Assembly: GCF_008923185.1 (NCBI RefSeq)
Contig: NZ_WBMT01000005.1
Span: forward strand, 248,001 to 312,000
Source of the DNA: Actinomadura rudentiformis
Lineage (GTDB): Bacteria > Actinomycetota > Actinomycetes > Streptosporangiales > Streptosporangiaceae
DNA: 64,000 bases
Direction: 5' to 3'
The translations under genes were made by a program, and so were the position numbers. Within the stretch, counting starts at the first letter, position 1. The number at the start of each line of letters is the position of its first letter. Below are positions 25,032 to 34,415 of the stretch, piece by piece. The notes under the pieces are model-generated. The model saw only the letters and a list, made by a program, of their open reading frames with translations, did not search any database and had not been told where the DNA came from.

Positions 25032-26618
25032 TCAGAGGTCGCCTTTGCACTCCAGTCGTACGAAGGCCTTGGCCAGCGGCTTGGCCACCAGGTTGATCTG
25101 CCAGGGCCTGGCCCCCAGCTCGCGGAGCACGTCGGCGATCGCCTCGGGCGTGAGGTCGTCCGGCGGTGACCACGAGAGGCGGCGGACGGAGTCGGGCTGC
25201 AGGAGGTTCTCTGTCGGCATCGTGTGCTCGTCCGCGAGGGCGGCGACGACGGCCTTGGCGGCGGCGAGGCGCTTGGCCGCCTCAGGGTCGCGTTCGGCCC
25301 AGCGGTGGGCGGGCGGCGGGCCGTCGCCTGGCAGGTTGGACTCCGGGAGGGCCCGGTCGGGCAGGCCTCGGGCCTTGGAGACCGCGCGCAGCCAGGCGGT
25401 CTGGTGGCGGCGGGCGCCGCGGCCCCGCATGGTGGGCAGGGCCTGCAGCTCGGTGGGGGTCTTGGGCGAACTGAGCGCCAGCTCGACGATCGCCGCGTCC
25501 TGGAGCACCCGGCCGGGGGAGAGATCGCGTTCCTGGGCGATCTTGTCGCGGGTCATCCAGACCTCGCGTACGACCGCCAGGGCGCGGCGGTTGCGGACGC
25601 GGTGGATGCCGGACGTACGGCGCCAGGGGTCGGTGCGTGGCGGTTTGGGCGGCGTGGTGAGGATCGCCGCGAACTCCTCCAGCGCCCAGTCCAGCTTGCC
25701 GGAGGCCGTCAGCTCGGCGTAGAGCGCGTCACGGAGTTCGACGAGGAGCTCGACGTCCAGCACCGCGTACCGCAGCCAGTCTTCGGGAAGCGGCCGCGTC
25801 GACCAGTCGGCCGCGGAGTAGCCCTTTTCCAGAACGTAGCCGAGCACGTTCTCGACCATCGAGCCCAGCCCGACCCGCGGATGGCCGAGGAGGCGCCCGG
25901 CCAGCTCGGTATCGAACAGGCGGTTCGGCACGATGCCGACCTCGGCCAGGCAGGGAAGATCCTGGTTGGCGGCGTGGAGCACCATCTCGGTGTCGGCGAG
26001 CACGTCGCCCAGCTCGGACAGATCCGGCAGCGCGACGGGGTCGATCAGGGCGCTGCCCGCGCCGCGGCGGCGCAGCTGGATGAGGTACGCGCGCTGCCCG
26101 TAGCGGTAGCCGGAGGCGCGTTCGGCGTCCACGGCGACCGGCCCGGTCCCGGCGGCGAACGCGTCAATGACACGTTCCAGATCCGCGACGGTCTCGATCA
26201 CAGGCGGCACGCCGTCGCGCGGCTCCAGGAGAGGGACGGCCGCCTCCACGGCCTCGTCGGCCGCCACGACCTCGTCCGCCGGCACGATCTCGTCGGCCGC
26301 CACGGCCTCGTCCGCCGGCACGGGCTCGGCTCCGGCCACGGCCACGGCCTCGCCGGCGGAGCCGCCGGCCTTGCCGCGCCGGCCGTCGGGCTTGCCACCG
26401 GGGCCGTCGGGCTTGCCTGCGGGGCCGCTGGTCGTGCCTGCGGGGGGCGCGGCCGGACCGCCGGCCGCCCCGGCCTCGCCGGGAGCCGTCGGGCGGCCGG
26501 CGGCGGGCCCGGCACCACCCGGGGCCGCCCGGGCGGGCGGGGGCGGCTGGGTGTCGGACACTGCTGAGATCTCCGTGCTCTCGCCGGCCGCCTCGGCTTC
26601 GGACGCTCTGCTACCCAC
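25032..26618 (-). CDS. rnd: RNase D-like 3'-5' exonuclease with HRDC domain
   Basis: A 528-residue DEDDy exonuclease acting on RNA 3' ends. The exonuclease motifs are VAVDAERASGYRY (Exo I), HAANQDLPCL (Exo II) and YAVLDVELL (Exo III, Tyr-x3-Asp). They are followed by an HRDC domain starting near RRALAVVREVWMTRDKIAQE and a C-terminal helical domain. The first 130 or so residues are a Pro/Ala/Gly/Asp tail encoded by minisatellite DNA (26251-26340 and 26380-26442), probably disordered. A single in-frame start at 26618 was kept; a later start inside the tail is possible. Next gene upstream on the same strand is DUF3000. Confidence 0.9.
   Translation of the reverse strand: MGSRASEAEAAGESTEISAVSDTQPPPPARAAPGGAGPAAGRPTAPGEAGAAGGPAAPPAGTTSGPAGKPDGPGGKPDGRRGKAGGSAGEAVAVAGAEPVPADEAVAADEIVPADEVVAADEAVEAAVPLLEPRDGVPPVIETVADLERVIDAFAAGTGPVAVDAERASGYRYGQRAYLIQLRRRGAGSALIDPVALPDLSELGDVLADTEMVLHAANQDLPCLAEVGIVPNRLFDTELAGRLLGHPRVGLGSMVENVLGYVLEKGYSAADWSTRPLPEDWLRYAVLDVELLVELRDALYAELTASGKLDWALEEFAAILTTPPKPPRTDPWRRTSGIHRVRNRRALAVVREVWMTRDKIAQERDLSPGRVLQDAAIVELALSSPKTPTELQALPTMRGRGARRHQTAWLRAVSKARGLPDRALPESNLPGDGPPPAHRWAERDPEAAKRLAAAKAVVAALADEHTMPTENLLQPDSVRRLSWSPPDDLTPEAIADVLRELGARPWQINLVAKPLAKAFVRLECKGDL
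26251..26340. repeat. 18-bp minisatellite inside rnd
   Basis: Five adjacent 18-bp units (26251, 26269, 26287, 26305, 26323) with alternating variants, encoding Ala/Asp/Glu-rich hexapeptides (PADEVV / AADEAV) in the N-terminal tail of the RNase D-like protein. In-frame length changes would be tolerated. Confidence 0.8.
26380..26442. repeat. 21-bp tandem repeat inside rnd
   Basis: Three 21-bp units (26380-26400, 26401-26421, 26422-26442) encoding a Pro/Gly/Lys/Asp heptapeptide (GKPDGPG-like) in the low-complexity tail of the RNase D-like protein. Confidence 0.7.
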
Positions 26619-26637
26619 GTCCCCTACCGTACGTCGC

Positions 26638-27219
26638 TCAATTCACCGTTCCGCCCTTGCGGTCCGGCAGAGCGCTGATCCCGGTGGGCGGCAGGCCCGC
26701 CGTGGTGCACATGACCTCGCACCAGGCGGCCACGTGACCGGTGAGATCTTCGCCGGTCGGGGACCATGACGCGCGCAACTCCAGTTCGGTCGTGGAGGGC
26801 TCGTCGCTCTTGTCGCCGAAGCTCTCCGACACCGCTCGGGTGATCGTTCCGGAGACACCGGCGTACCCGGCGGGCTCCAGCGCCTCCAGCAGCCAGCTCC
26901 AGGCGACCGAGCCGATCAGCTCGTCGGCGGCGATCTCCGGCTCCAGATCGGCCCGGATGTACGCCACGATCCTGAACTCGCCGGTCCAGCCGCTGCGGCC
27001 CTCCGGGTCGTACAGCACGATCAGGCGGCCCATGGCGACCTCGGAGTCGTCCTCGCGGTAGACGCTGCCGGCTATGGCGGCGGCGTACGGCGCGAGCCGC
27101 TGGGGTGCGGGCATGTCCTCCAGTTCGAGTTCGGGGCGGAGGGAGGGGCCATCGAGGATCGCCTGCAGCGTGTCGAGGACCCGCTGGAACGGGGGAGGGG
27201 TCATGCCAGGACCGGCCAT
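26638..27219 (-). CDS. DUF3000 family protein
   Basis: A 193-residue soluble protein of the actinobacterial DUF3000 family (PFQRVLDTLQAIL then RLAPYAAAIAGSV, GRLIVLYDPEGRSGWTGEFRIVAYIRADLEPEIAADELIGSVAWSWL read in segments). Its function is unknown, but it is commonly next to RNase D and hemE in actinomycetes, as here. Starts at 27219 or 27204 (MTPPPFQRV) are both possible; neither has a clear Shine-Dalgarno. Only 19 nt separate its stop from the rnd start, so the two are probably one transcript. Confidence 0.82.
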   Translation of the reverse strand: MAGPGMTPPPFQRVLDTLQAILDGPSLRPELELEDMPAPQRLAPYAAAIAGSVYREDDSEVAMGRLIVLYDPEGRSGWTGEFRIVAYIRADLEPEIAADELIGSVAWSWLLEALEPAGYAGVSGTITRAVSESFGDKSDEPSTTELELRASWSPTGEDLTGHVAAWCEVMCTTAGLPPTGISALPDRKGGTVN

Positions 27220-27436
27220 GTGGCGAGCGTAGGTCGCGGGGCGCGCGGAGCCGGGCGGCGCCACGCCGGGTTTCCCGACGGTGCCCGTCTTTCCGGGCGG
27301 TCCGAGGACGAGGGGGCGCATGGTGCCGGTCGGGCAGCCGAGGCCGTCACGGCCGGCCGGGCCGCCGGGCAGAGTCGCGGGGAATGGGGGCGGAGAAGGT
27401 GACACGGCTCAGGTTTCGGTTCGTGGGTCACGCCGT

Positions 27437-27634
27437 TCAGGCGGCCCGCTCGGCGGGGGATGAGGCGTCGTTCGCCCCGGCATGCTCAAGCGTCGCGGGC
27501 GAGGCCACCGGGAGACCGATCAGCATCGCCGTGCCGCATTCCGTGCAGATCCGCTCGGGGCATTCGGCGCCGTGCCCGTCCTCGCAGGGTGGCTGCTCGA
27601 ACAGGCGTTCATCACCGCAGGTGGAACAGTACAA
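27437..27634 (-). CDS. Small zinc-ribbon protein
   Basis: A 65-residue protein starting at TTG (27634) behind GGGAGGT. Cys 3/Cys 6 and Cys 30/Cys 33 form two CxxC knuckles (CSTC, CTEC), with an extra Cys-His-Cys trio between them (C17, H21, C25). It therefore probably binds zinc. It is divergent from hemE. A longer upstream reading has no protein character. Likely a small structural or nucleic-acid-binding protein; no precise role known. Confidence 0.7.
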   Translation of the reverse strand: MYCSTCGDERLFEQPPCEDGHGAECPERICTECGTAMLIGLPVASPATLEHAGANDASSPAERAA

Positions 27635-27915
27635 GGGGGACCTCCCTCGGCTATGACACGGATCACGTTCGCATGAGCCAGGGACAGAATGCGGGACTTC
27701 GCTCGGCGTGTCCGGAACTTCTGTGCCCCAGGCCGCTTCCGGCCCCACACCACACTCACGTCCATTACGCCCCTTGGACCACATCTCCGCAGCAGACTCC
27801 CAAGCTCTCCCAGATCCACTCCCAAACCGCGCACAGACTATGTACGCCCGGGCTGTACCTTGGCCCTTCCTCACCCTGGTGTGTGGCGGCCGTTGGTTCG
27901 TGGGACCATCGGCAC

Positions 27916-28983
27916 GTGGCTGTTGACGTTGCTGGTTCGAATGAAGCCTCCGGTCCGGAGGAGAGCGCCTTCGTACGGGCGTGCCGCCGCTTGCCGGTGC
28001 CGCACACCCCCGTCTGGTACATGCGGCAGGCGGGCCGCTCGCTGCCCGAGTACCTGCGGGTGCGCGAGGGCGTTCCGATGCTGGAGGCCTGCGCCCGGCC
28101 GGACATGATCGTCGAGATCACGCTGCAGCCCGTGCGGCGGTACGGGGTGGACGCGGCGATCTTCTTCAGCGACATCGTCGTGCCGCTCAGGGCCATCGGC
28201 GTGGACCTCGACATCAAGCCCGGCGTCGGCCCGGTGATCGCCGACCCGATCCGGGACAAGGCGGCCGTGGAGCGGCTGCGCCGGCTGACCCCCGATGACG
28301 TGCCGTTCACCACCGAGGCCATCCAGGGGCTGGTGGGCGAGCTGGGCTCGACGCCGTTGATCGGCTTTGCGGGGGCCCCGTTCACGCTCGCCTCGTACCT
28401 CATCGAGGGCGGGCCGTCCAAGAACCACGACCACACCAAGGCCATGATGTACGGCGAGCCCGAACTGTGGGCCGAGCTCATGGACCGGCTGGCCGACATG
28501 ACGATCGACTATCTCAAGGTCCAGATCGAGGCGGGCGCGAGCGCGATCCAGCTGTTCGACTCGTGGGTGGGGGCGGTCGGCCCGCAGGACTACCGGGAGT
28601 CGGTCCTGCCGCACAGCCGCAAGATCTTCGACGCGATCGAGTCCTTGGGCGTCCCGCGGATCCACTTCGGCGTGGGGACGGGCGAACTGCTGGGCCTGAT
28701 GGGCGAGGCCGGTGCCGATGTCGTCGGCGTCGACTGGCGGGTCCCCCTGGACGAGGCCGTGCATCGCGTGGAGCCGGGCAAGGCCCTCCAGGGCAACCTC
28801 GATCCGGCGATCCTGTTCGCGCCGTGGGAGGTCGTCGAGCAGCGGGCCCGCGACGTCCTGGCCCGCGGCCGTACGGCTGAGGGGCACATCTTCAACCTCG
28901 GCCACGGCGTGCTGCCGTCCACCGACCCCGACGTGCTGGCCCGCCTCACCGACCTGGTCCACGAGGTCTCCGCCAAGGGCTGA
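27916..28983 (+). CDS. hemE: Uroporphyrinogen decarboxylase
   Basis: A 355-residue enzyme that removes four acetate carboxylates from uroporphyrinogen III to give coproporphyrinogen III. The N-terminal signature [16 protein letters not shown] and downstream segments ([43 protein letters not shown]) are diagnostic. The GTG at 27916 gives the family's usual length; the Shine-Dalgarno is weak. Followed within 1.3 kb by cgoX and chdC, so this is the late coproporphyrin-dependent heme branch. Confidence 0.96.
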   Translation: MAVDVAGSNEASGPEESAFVRACRRLPVPHTPVWYMRQAGRSLPEYLRVREGVPMLEACARPDMIVEITLQPVRRYGVDAAIFFSDIVVPLRAIGVDLDIKPGVGPVIADPIRDKAAVERLRRLTPDDVPFTTEAIQGLVGELGSTPLIGFAGAPFTLASYLIEGGPSKNHDHTKAMMYGEPELWAELMDRLADMTIDYLKVQIEAGASAIQLFDSWVGAVGPQDYRESVLPHSRKIFDAIESLGVPRIHFGVGTGELLGLMGEAGADVVGVDWRVPLDEAVHRVEPGKALQGNLDPAILFAPWEVVEQRARDVLARGRTAEGHIFNLGHGVLPSTDPDVLARLTDLVHEVSAKG

Positions 28984-29007
28984 GCCGCCGGTGAACGTCC
29001 TGGGTCG

Positions 29008-29044
29008 GCCGTTGGTCATGACGCGTCAGCCGTTGGTCATGACG
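29008..29044. repeat. 16-bp direct repeat flanking the propeller-gene stop
   Basis: GCCGTTGGTCATGACG occurs at 29008-29023 and 29029-29044 (21-bp period). The stop codon of the secreted propeller gene (29026-29028) lies between the copies. Confidence 0.75.
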
Positions 29045-30189
29045 ATGGGGCCGCCGATGCTGCCGCTGCCCATGATCCAGACCTTGTCGGACGTGGGGAC
29101 GGCTGCGAGTTGCAGCATGTGCACGTTGGACTGACCCGAGACCGCCGGAGTCTGCAGCCTCTCCCACCGCTGCCCGTCATATCGCAGCAGGGCGGGCCGG
29201 TTGGGCGTGTCGGTGGCGTGCCCGCTGATCCACAGGGCGCCCGTGCCGTCCCGCTCGATCTCGCCGAGTTCGTTGATCCCGCTGGTCGGAACGGCGGCCC
29301 GGGTCCAGGTGGCGCCGTCCCAGTGAAGCACCATCGGCGTACCCGGCGGGTCGGTCCTGGTGTGGTCGGTGCCCACCGCCCAGACGTCGTTCGCGCTGAG
29401 CGCGTAAGCGCCAGTGATGGACGCGTATTCGCCCTGGATCGGCGGCAGTGGCGCTGAATGCCACCCGGTGCCGTTCCAGTGCTTGGCGATGGGCCTGCCG
29501 GGTGCCGCGCTGGTGTCGCCGAAGATCCAGACGTCGTCCTGCGTACGGGCGTGGATCGCGTGCGTTCGCACTCCTGGCGGGGGATAGGCGCTCCACGAGT
29601 CGCCCGAACGCCGGAAGACCCGGGCGTCGCCGCCGACCTCGGCTGTGAGCAGGAGACCGGCTGGCGTGGCCCATAGATCGGCTCCCCGGACGCCTTCCGG
29701 GGGCGCCACGGGGTCGAATCCGGTTCCGGTGAAGCGCGCCAGATATACCCCGGAGTAGGTGCCGTTCGCGTAGCGCGGGCCGCTCACCCAGACGTCGTCC
29801 GGCGCGACGGCCGCGACGCTCGAGATCGAGCCGTTGCCGCTCCAACCGCGAAGGGGATGCTCCTGCCAGGCGGTCCCGTTCCACCGTCGCACGACCGGAC
29901 TGCCCGGAACGGTCGTGCCGGTGCCCGGAATCGGCCCGGGGATGACCAGTTCGCCCTGCGTACCGCTGATCCAGACGCTGTCCGCTGCCGCCGCTGAAAC
30001 GTCGTACAGGTAGTTGTTCGGCCAGAACCACGGCAGTCGCATCCTGCGCAAGTCACCCTCGGCCTGCGTGGCGTGGGTGACGGGCGCCGGTGCGGCGTGT
30101 GCCGGAGGCGTGAGGGTCATGCCGATCAGGAGTGCACATGCGCCTGCGGTGAGGAGCCTTTTCGGGCGGTCGGACGTCGCACGGGTCAT
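29026..30189 (-). CDS. Secreted beta-propeller-like protein
   Basis: A 387-residue exported protein. A cleavable signal peptide is seen (MTRATSDRPKRLLTAGACAL then hydrophobic core and AHA). The mature part has about six repeats of a W-rich unit of the kind DVWVSGPR / DVWIFGDT / DVWAVGTD with RWNGTAWQE-, HWNGTGWHS- and HWDGATWTR-like strands, which is a propeller of Kelch/galactose-oxidase-like type. No catalytic residues are evident. It is likely a cell-surface or secreted binding protein. The gene is divergent from cgoX, and its 3' end is tandemly duplicated. Confidence 0.82.
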   Translation of the reverse strand: MTRATSDRPKRLLTAGACALLIGMTLTPPAHAAPAPVTHATQAEGDLRRMRLPWFWPNNYLYDVSAAAADSVWISGTQGELVIPGPIPGTGTTVPGSPVVRRWNGTAWQEHPLRGWSGNGSISSVAAVAPDDVWVSGPRYANGTYSGVYLARFTGTGFDPVAPPEGVRGADLWATPAGLLLTAEVGGDARVFRRSGDSWSAYPPPGVRTHAIHARTQDDVWIFGDTSAAPGRPIAKHWNGTGWHSAPLPPIQGEYASITGAYALSANDVWAVGTDHTRTDPPGTPMVLHWDGATWTRAAVPTSGINELGEIERDGTGALWISGHATDTPNRPALLRYDGQRWERLQTPAVSGQSNVHMLQLAAVPTSDKVWIMGSGSIGGPIVMTNG

Positions 30190-30277
30190 GCGCGCCAGTA
30201 TTTACTGGCATGATCCTCTCGTCCAGTGGGGGTGCCCTGTTGCCGGGTTCCGGCGGGCATCTGGGATCGTGGATGTC

Positions 30278-31813
30278 ATGACCACCTCTGGGAGATCCGT
30301 CGATGCCGCGCGGGGCGGGGCGCATGTCGTTGTGGTCGGAGGTGGTGTCGCAGGCCTGGCGGCCGCCCGGTTTCTGAGCCGTGGCGGCGTGCGGGTGACC
30401 GTGCTGGAAGGCTCGCCGCTGGTCGGCGGCAAGCTTCGCATCAGCGAGATCGCGGGGCTGCCGGTGGACGAGGGCGCCGAGTCCATGCTGGCCCGCCGCC
30501 CGGAGGGGCTCGATCTCGTACGCGACCTCGGCCACGGGGACGAACTGGTCAACCCCGGTACGACCTCCGCCGCGATCCTCAGTCACGGGGCGTTGCGCAC
30601 GATGCCGGCCGGGCAGGTGATGGGTGTTCCCTCCGACCTGCGCGCGCTCGCGGCGTCGCAGGTGCTCTCTCCGGTGGGGCTGGCGCGCGTCCCGCTCGAC
30701 CTCGTCCTGCCCGAGACGCCGCGCGGCACCGATGTCTCGGTGGCCGACTACGTCGGCGCGCGCCTGGGGCGCGAGGTCGTCGACCGGCTGGTCGAGCCGC
30801 TGCTGGGCGGGGTGTACGCCGGGCGCACCGAGGAGCTCTCCTTCGAGTCGACGCTGCCCGCCGTCGCGACGGCCGCCCGCGCGCACCGTTCGCTGATCTC
30901 GGCGGCGCGCGGCGTGCGGGACGCGGCGCCCAAGGACGCCGGTCCGATCTTCGCGACCCTGCCCGATGGGCTGGGAACGCTGCCGCGGCTGTTGAGCGAG
31001 GCGATCGTCGCCGATGGTGGAACGATCCGTACGAGCACGATGGTCCGCGAACTGCGACGCCGGCCCGGCGGCTGGCGGCTGACGCTCGGCTCGGCCCGCG
31101 CGCCCGAGGCCATGGACGCCGATGGCGTGATCATCGCGGTCCCCGCCACCCCGGCGGCCCGGCTGCTGGCCGGGGACGTGCCGGCGGCGACCCGGGAGCT
31201 GCAACGGATCGAGTACGCGAGCATGGCGATCGTCACACTCGCGTACGCCGTCTCCGCGTTCCCCCGCCTGCCGCGCGGTTCGGGGTACCTCGTGCCCGCC
31301 GTGGAGGGACGCGAGGTCAAGGCCGTCACGTTCAGCTCGGTGAAGTGGCCGCACCTGCGCGACAAGGCACCGGGGATCATCGCCGTCCGGTGCTCCATCG
31401 GCCGCTTCGGCGAGGAGCACACCCTGCAGCGCGCCGACGACGACCTGAAGGCGGCGGCGATGACCGAGCTGGCCGCCACCTGCGGTGTCTCGGAGCTGCC
31501 GCTGGAGACGCGGGTGACACGCTGGGGCGGCGGCCTGCCGCAGTACAACGTGGGCCACGCCGACCGGGTCGCCCGCATCCGGGCGGCGGTCGCCGGGCAA
31601 CCCGGCCTGGCCGTGGCGGGCGCCGCGTATGACGGACTGGGCATCCCGGCCTGCATCGCCACCGCGCGCGCTGCGGCGGCCCGGGTGCTGGAGCATCTCG
31701 ACAGTCGGGGAGAATTGAGCCATGGCAGCGACGGAGCAGGGGCAGGAGCCTCAGGCACAGGTGGCGGAGAACGCGGAGAACGCGGCGGGCCAGGCGCCGC
31801 AGCCGGCGGGTAA
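30278..31813 (+). CDS. cgoX: Coproporphyrinogen III oxidase, HemY/CgoX type
   Basis: A 511-residue FAD-dependent oxidase. The FAD motif [20 protein letters not shown] sits near the N-terminus, with [31 protein letters not shown] and the C-terminal FAD region ([25 protein letters not shown]) following. Because chdC follows, this enzyme should oxidise coproporphyrinogen rather than protoporphyrinogen. The ATG at 30278 precedes the fold by 20 residues. The last about 30 codons are Gly/Ala/Glu-rich and overlap chdC by 92 nt. The frame runs past the expected end of the family, so the true C-terminus may be an accidental extension. Confidence 0.92.
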   Translation: MTTSGRSVDAARGGAHVVVVGGGVAGLAAARFLSRGGVRVTVLEGSPLVGGKLRISEIAGLPVDEGAESMLARRPEGLDLVRDLGHGDELVNPGTTSAAILSHGALRTMPAGQVMGVPSDLRALAASQVLSPVGLARVPLDLVLPETPRGTDVSVADYVGARLGREVVDRLVEPLLGGVYAGRTEELSFESTLPAVATAARAHRSLISAARGVRDAAPKDAGPIFATLPDGLGTLPRLLSEAIVADGGTIRTSTMVRELRRRPGGWRLTLGSARAPEAMDADGVIIAVPATPAARLLAGDVPAATRELQRIEYASMAIVTLAYAVSAFPRLPRGSGYLVPAVEGREVKAVTFSSVKWPHLRDKAPGIIAVRCSIGRFGEEHTLQRADDDLKAAAMTELAATCGVSELPLETRVTRWGGGLPQYNVGHADRVARIRAAVAGQPGLAVAGAAYDGLGIPACIATARAAAARVLEHLDSRGELSHGSDGAGAGASGTGGGERGERGGPGAAAGG

Positions 31814-32492
31814 GCCGAAGGCGCGCGATCTCAACCAGGTCATCCGCTACACGATGTGGTCGGTCTTCCGGGTCAGGAACGCCGGCGAGATCCAGGAGCG
31901 GGACGCCGCCGAGGTTCAGGACCTGCTCGACCAGGCGGCGCAGAAGGACGTGGTCACGCGCGGCCTCTACGACGTGTCCGGTCTGCGGGCCGACGCGGAC
32001 TACATGTTCTGGTGGCACGCGCCGACCTCCGACGACCTGCAGGAGATCTACAGCCGGTTCCGCCGGACCGCCGTCGGCCGCGCCAGCGAGCCGGTCTGGT
32101 CGCAGATGGCCCTGCACCGGCCTGCCGAGTTCAACAAGAGCCACATCCCGGCGTTCCTGGCGGAGGAGGAAGCGCGGGACTACGTCTGCGTCTACCCGTT
32201 CGTCCGCTCGTACGAGTGGTACCTCCTGCCGGACGAGGAGCGCCGCGCCATGCTCGCCGAGCACGGGAAGATGGCCCGCGGCTACCCGGACGTACGGGCC
32301 AACACGGTGTCCTCGTTCGCGCTGGGCGACTACGAGTGGATGCTGGCGTTCGAGGCCGACGAGCTGCACCGCATCGTCGACCTGATGCGCCACCTCCGCG
32401 GCTCGACGGCCCGCCGCCACGTCCGCGAGGAGATCCCGTTCTACACCGGCCGCCGCAAGCCGATCACCGAGCTCCTCAAGACTCTTCCGTGA
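31722..32492 (+). CDS. chdC: Coproheme decarboxylase (HemQ/ChdC)
   Basis: A 256-residue chlorite-dismutase-family enzyme that converts coproheme to protoheme b using peroxide. Core segments: [39 protein letters not shown], the likely heme-ligand region [22 protein letters not shown], and [12 protein letters not shown]. The first 35 residues are Gln/Ala/Glu-rich and disordered. The ATG has GGGGAG nine bases upstream. It overlaps cgoX by 92 nt, an unusually long overlap in this genome. It is a cytoplasmic last step of the coproporphyrin-dependent heme pathway. Confidence 0.95.
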   Translation: MAATEQGQEPQAQVAENAENAAGQAPQPAGKPKARDLNQVIRYTMWSVFRVRNAGEIQERDAAEVQDLLDQAAQKDVVTRGLYDVSGLRADADYMFWWHAPTSDDLQEIYSRFRRTAVGRASEPVWSQMALHRPAEFNKSHIPAFLAEEEARDYVCVYPFVRSYEWYLLPDEERRAMLAEHGKMARGYPDVRANTVSSFALGDYEWMLAFEADELHRIVDLMRHLRGSTARRHVREEIPFYTGRRKPITELLKTLP

Positions 32493-32603
32493 TCACAGGG
32501 GCGCTCCGGTAACCACAGGACCCCTCCGCAGGCACTGGGACGTACGGTCCAGGTTGTCCAATCTGGGGGGAACGGAAGGCAAAGTGCCAGTAAGGTGCTG
32601 GCC

Positions 32604-33200
32604 GTGACCAAAGCTCCCCCAAAACACGCGCGTGGCAGGCATGCCAAGCCGCCCTCCGAGTTCGCCGTTCGCTGGGATCGCATGATCAAGAACGCCATGG
32701 GGGAGCCCGGGCGGCGCAGGCTGGTCGTGGTCGGCACCGGCACGGCCTCGGTGGCGCTGCTCGGCGTCGCCGGGCTCGCCGGTCTCTCGGCGGCGACGGG
32801 TGACGATCGCACGCCCCGGGCCGCCGTCGCGGCGCAGCGGAGCAACACCTCCTCGCCCAGCCCGAGCACCAGTGCGGAGAAGGTCGCCGCCGACCCCGAC
32901 GAGGTCCCGGACGCGATGCCGTTCTTCGAGTCCAAGGACCCCGACAAGAAGATCGTCAAGTACGTCACGGACGTGCGCCGCAGCGGTACGTTCCTGCGCG
33001 TCTACACCGACCTCGACGAGGGTGACGAGAACTCGGCCCCCGCCAAGTCCCTGTGCGAGTGGACCACCCAGTTCCTGCGCGAGACCGGTGACAGCGCCCC
33101 GCGCGTGTTCATCCACGGCAAGAGCGAGGGCAACGGCATGGTGGTCCTGGCCAACAAGCAGAGCGACAAGGACGACTGCGGCGTCGACGAGACCCGCTGA
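32604..33200 (+). CDS. Membrane-anchored hypothetical protein
   Basis: A 198-residue protein. The N-terminus is basic (KAPPKHARGRHAK), with a transmembrane or signal-anchor helix at about residues 43-63 (VVVGTGTASVALLGVAGLAGLSA). A Ser/Pro linker follows, then an extracytoplasmic domain with two cysteines (SLCEWTTQFL, DKDDCGV) that could pair. The GTG at 32604 follows AAGGTG; an in-frame GTG at 32595 is the alternative. Downstream of chdC by 111 nt on the same strand. No family recognised. Confidence 0.75.
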   Translation: MTKAPPKHARGRHAKPPSEFAVRWDRMIKNAMGEPGRRRLVVVGTGTASVALLGVAGLAGLSAATGDDRTPRAAVAAQRSNTSSPSPSTSAEKVAADPDEVPDAMPFFESKDPDKKIVKYVTDVRRSGTFLRVYTDLDEGDENSAPAKSLCEWTTQFLRETGDSAPRVFIHGKSEGNGMVVLANKQSDKDDCGVDETR

Positions 33201-33222
33201 CGGGGCCGGGGGGACCGCCGGC

Positions 33223-33813
33223 TCAGGGGCCGCTGGCTCCGTGGCTTCCTTCGACGGCCCCGCCGGGAGGCATTCCTCCCCAGCCCCCGTAGACGCCCCC
33301 CCGGTCGTCGTAGCCTCGGCCACCTCCCGGTTTCGGAAGTTTGATCGGAAACTCCTGCTCCGGCGGGAGCGCCGCCAGGGCGTCGCGGAGAGGGCCCTCG
33401 GGCAGCGCCGTGACTCCCTCGGCGGCGAACTGCTTCACGAGCTCATCGGGCGGGGTCTCGGCGAGACGTCGGCGCTCCTCCTCGCCCGCCGGCGACGGCC
33501 CGACCCATCCGCGGAACGACCGGCGCAACAGCTTCTTCTTGAGCAACGTCCCCGCGCATTGGCGGACCGCCGCTGAGTCGACGGTGGTGCGCAGGACCAG
33601 CTTCAACGGCAGGCCGCTACTGGGAATCTTGTCGAGAACGGCCCTCTCGACAAGATGAAGACTTGCGCGTCTCACAATGACCAGGCGGTATGGGGCCTCG
33701 TCGGAGATCTGGGCCCTGCCGTCGGCGCAGAGGGCGACCAGCGCGGCGCGTGCCGCCCGGTCCGGGCCGCCGCAGAGATAGGAGATTTCGTACGCATCGA
33801 GCTCGGCGGCCAT
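33223..33813 (-). CDS. TIGR04222 domain protein
   Basis: A 196-residue protein with the N-terminal TIGR04222-type signature ELDAYEISYLCGGPDRAARAAL. This is found at the cytoplasmic start of actinobacterial proteins that usually continue into membrane helices. Here no strong membrane helix follows; the C-terminus is Gly/Pro-rich and low-complexity. The ATG at 33813 has AAAGGA upstream. Convergent with the 32604 gene. Function unknown; it may be a shortened member of the family. Confidence 0.72.
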   Translation of the reverse strand: MAAELDAYEISYLCGGPDRAARAALVALCADGRAQISDEAPYRLVIVRRASLHLVERAVLDKIPSSGLPLKLVLRTTVDSAAVRQCAGTLLKKKLLRRSFRGWVGPSPAGEEERRRLAETPPDELVKQFAAEGVTALPEGPLRDALAALPPEQEFPIKLPKPGGGRGYDDRGGVYGGWGGMPPGGAVEGSHGASGP

Positions 33814-33900
33814 GGCGTCCTTTCGGATCGGAAGAGCCTTCCGTTCGATTGGACGGCTCATCCCGCGACGCGGTTGGCGCAGCAGACTCAATCCGGCCGT

Positions 33901-34302
33901 TTACTCTGCGGGCTCCAGGGTCAGGCTGATGCTGTTGATGCAGTAGCGGTCGTCAGTCGGGGTCTGGTAGCCCTCGCCGTGGAACACGTGCCCGAGGTGG
34001 GAGTCGCAGGTGGCGCAACGGACCTCGGTGCGGACCATGCCCAGTGACCGGTCCTCGATCAGGGTGACCGCCTCGGACTTGGACGGCTCGAAGAAGCTCG
34101 GCCAGCCGCAGTGCGAGTCGAACTTGGTGTCCGAACGGAACAGCTCGGTGCCGCAGGCCCGGCAGCGGTAGACCCCGACGGTCTTGGTGTCGGTGTACTC
34201 CCCGGTGAAGGGACGTTCGGTGCCCGCCTCGCGGAGCACGTGGTACTCCTCGGGGCTCAGCTGGGCCCGCCATTCCTCATCACTCTTGTGGATCTTCTCC
34301 AT
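33901..34302 (-). CDS. msrB: Peptide-methionine (R)-S-oxide reductase
   Basis: A 133-residue repair enzyme that reduces methionine-R-sulfoxide in proteins. It has the full MsrB layout: zinc CxxC pairs (RCRACG and RCATCD), the GWPSF segment and the catalytic cysteine in RYCINSISL. Length is normal. It is divergent from the LigD-like polymerase (113 nt). Confidence 0.96.
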   Translation of the reverse strand: MEKIHKSDEEWRAQLSPEEYHVLREAGTERPFTGEYTDTKTVGVYRCRACGTELFRSDTKFDSHCGWPSFFEPSKSEAVTLIEDRSLGMVRTEVRCATCDSHLGHVFHGEGYQTPTDDRYCINSISLTLEPAE

Positions 34303-34415
34303 GCCTTCGACGTTACCTCGCGGGTGCCGGAGCGCGCGGCGCGGGGAATGTGACGTCGGCGGCCGTTCAAGGACGGGGACGTGATCATGTCGGACCCGTG
34401 GGTTAACGTGCGTGT

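Noticed and set aside
27930..27950. tRNA-like GGTTCGAAT T-loop
   Set aside because: It lies in the first codons of hemE, and no acceptor or anticodon stem can be formed around it.
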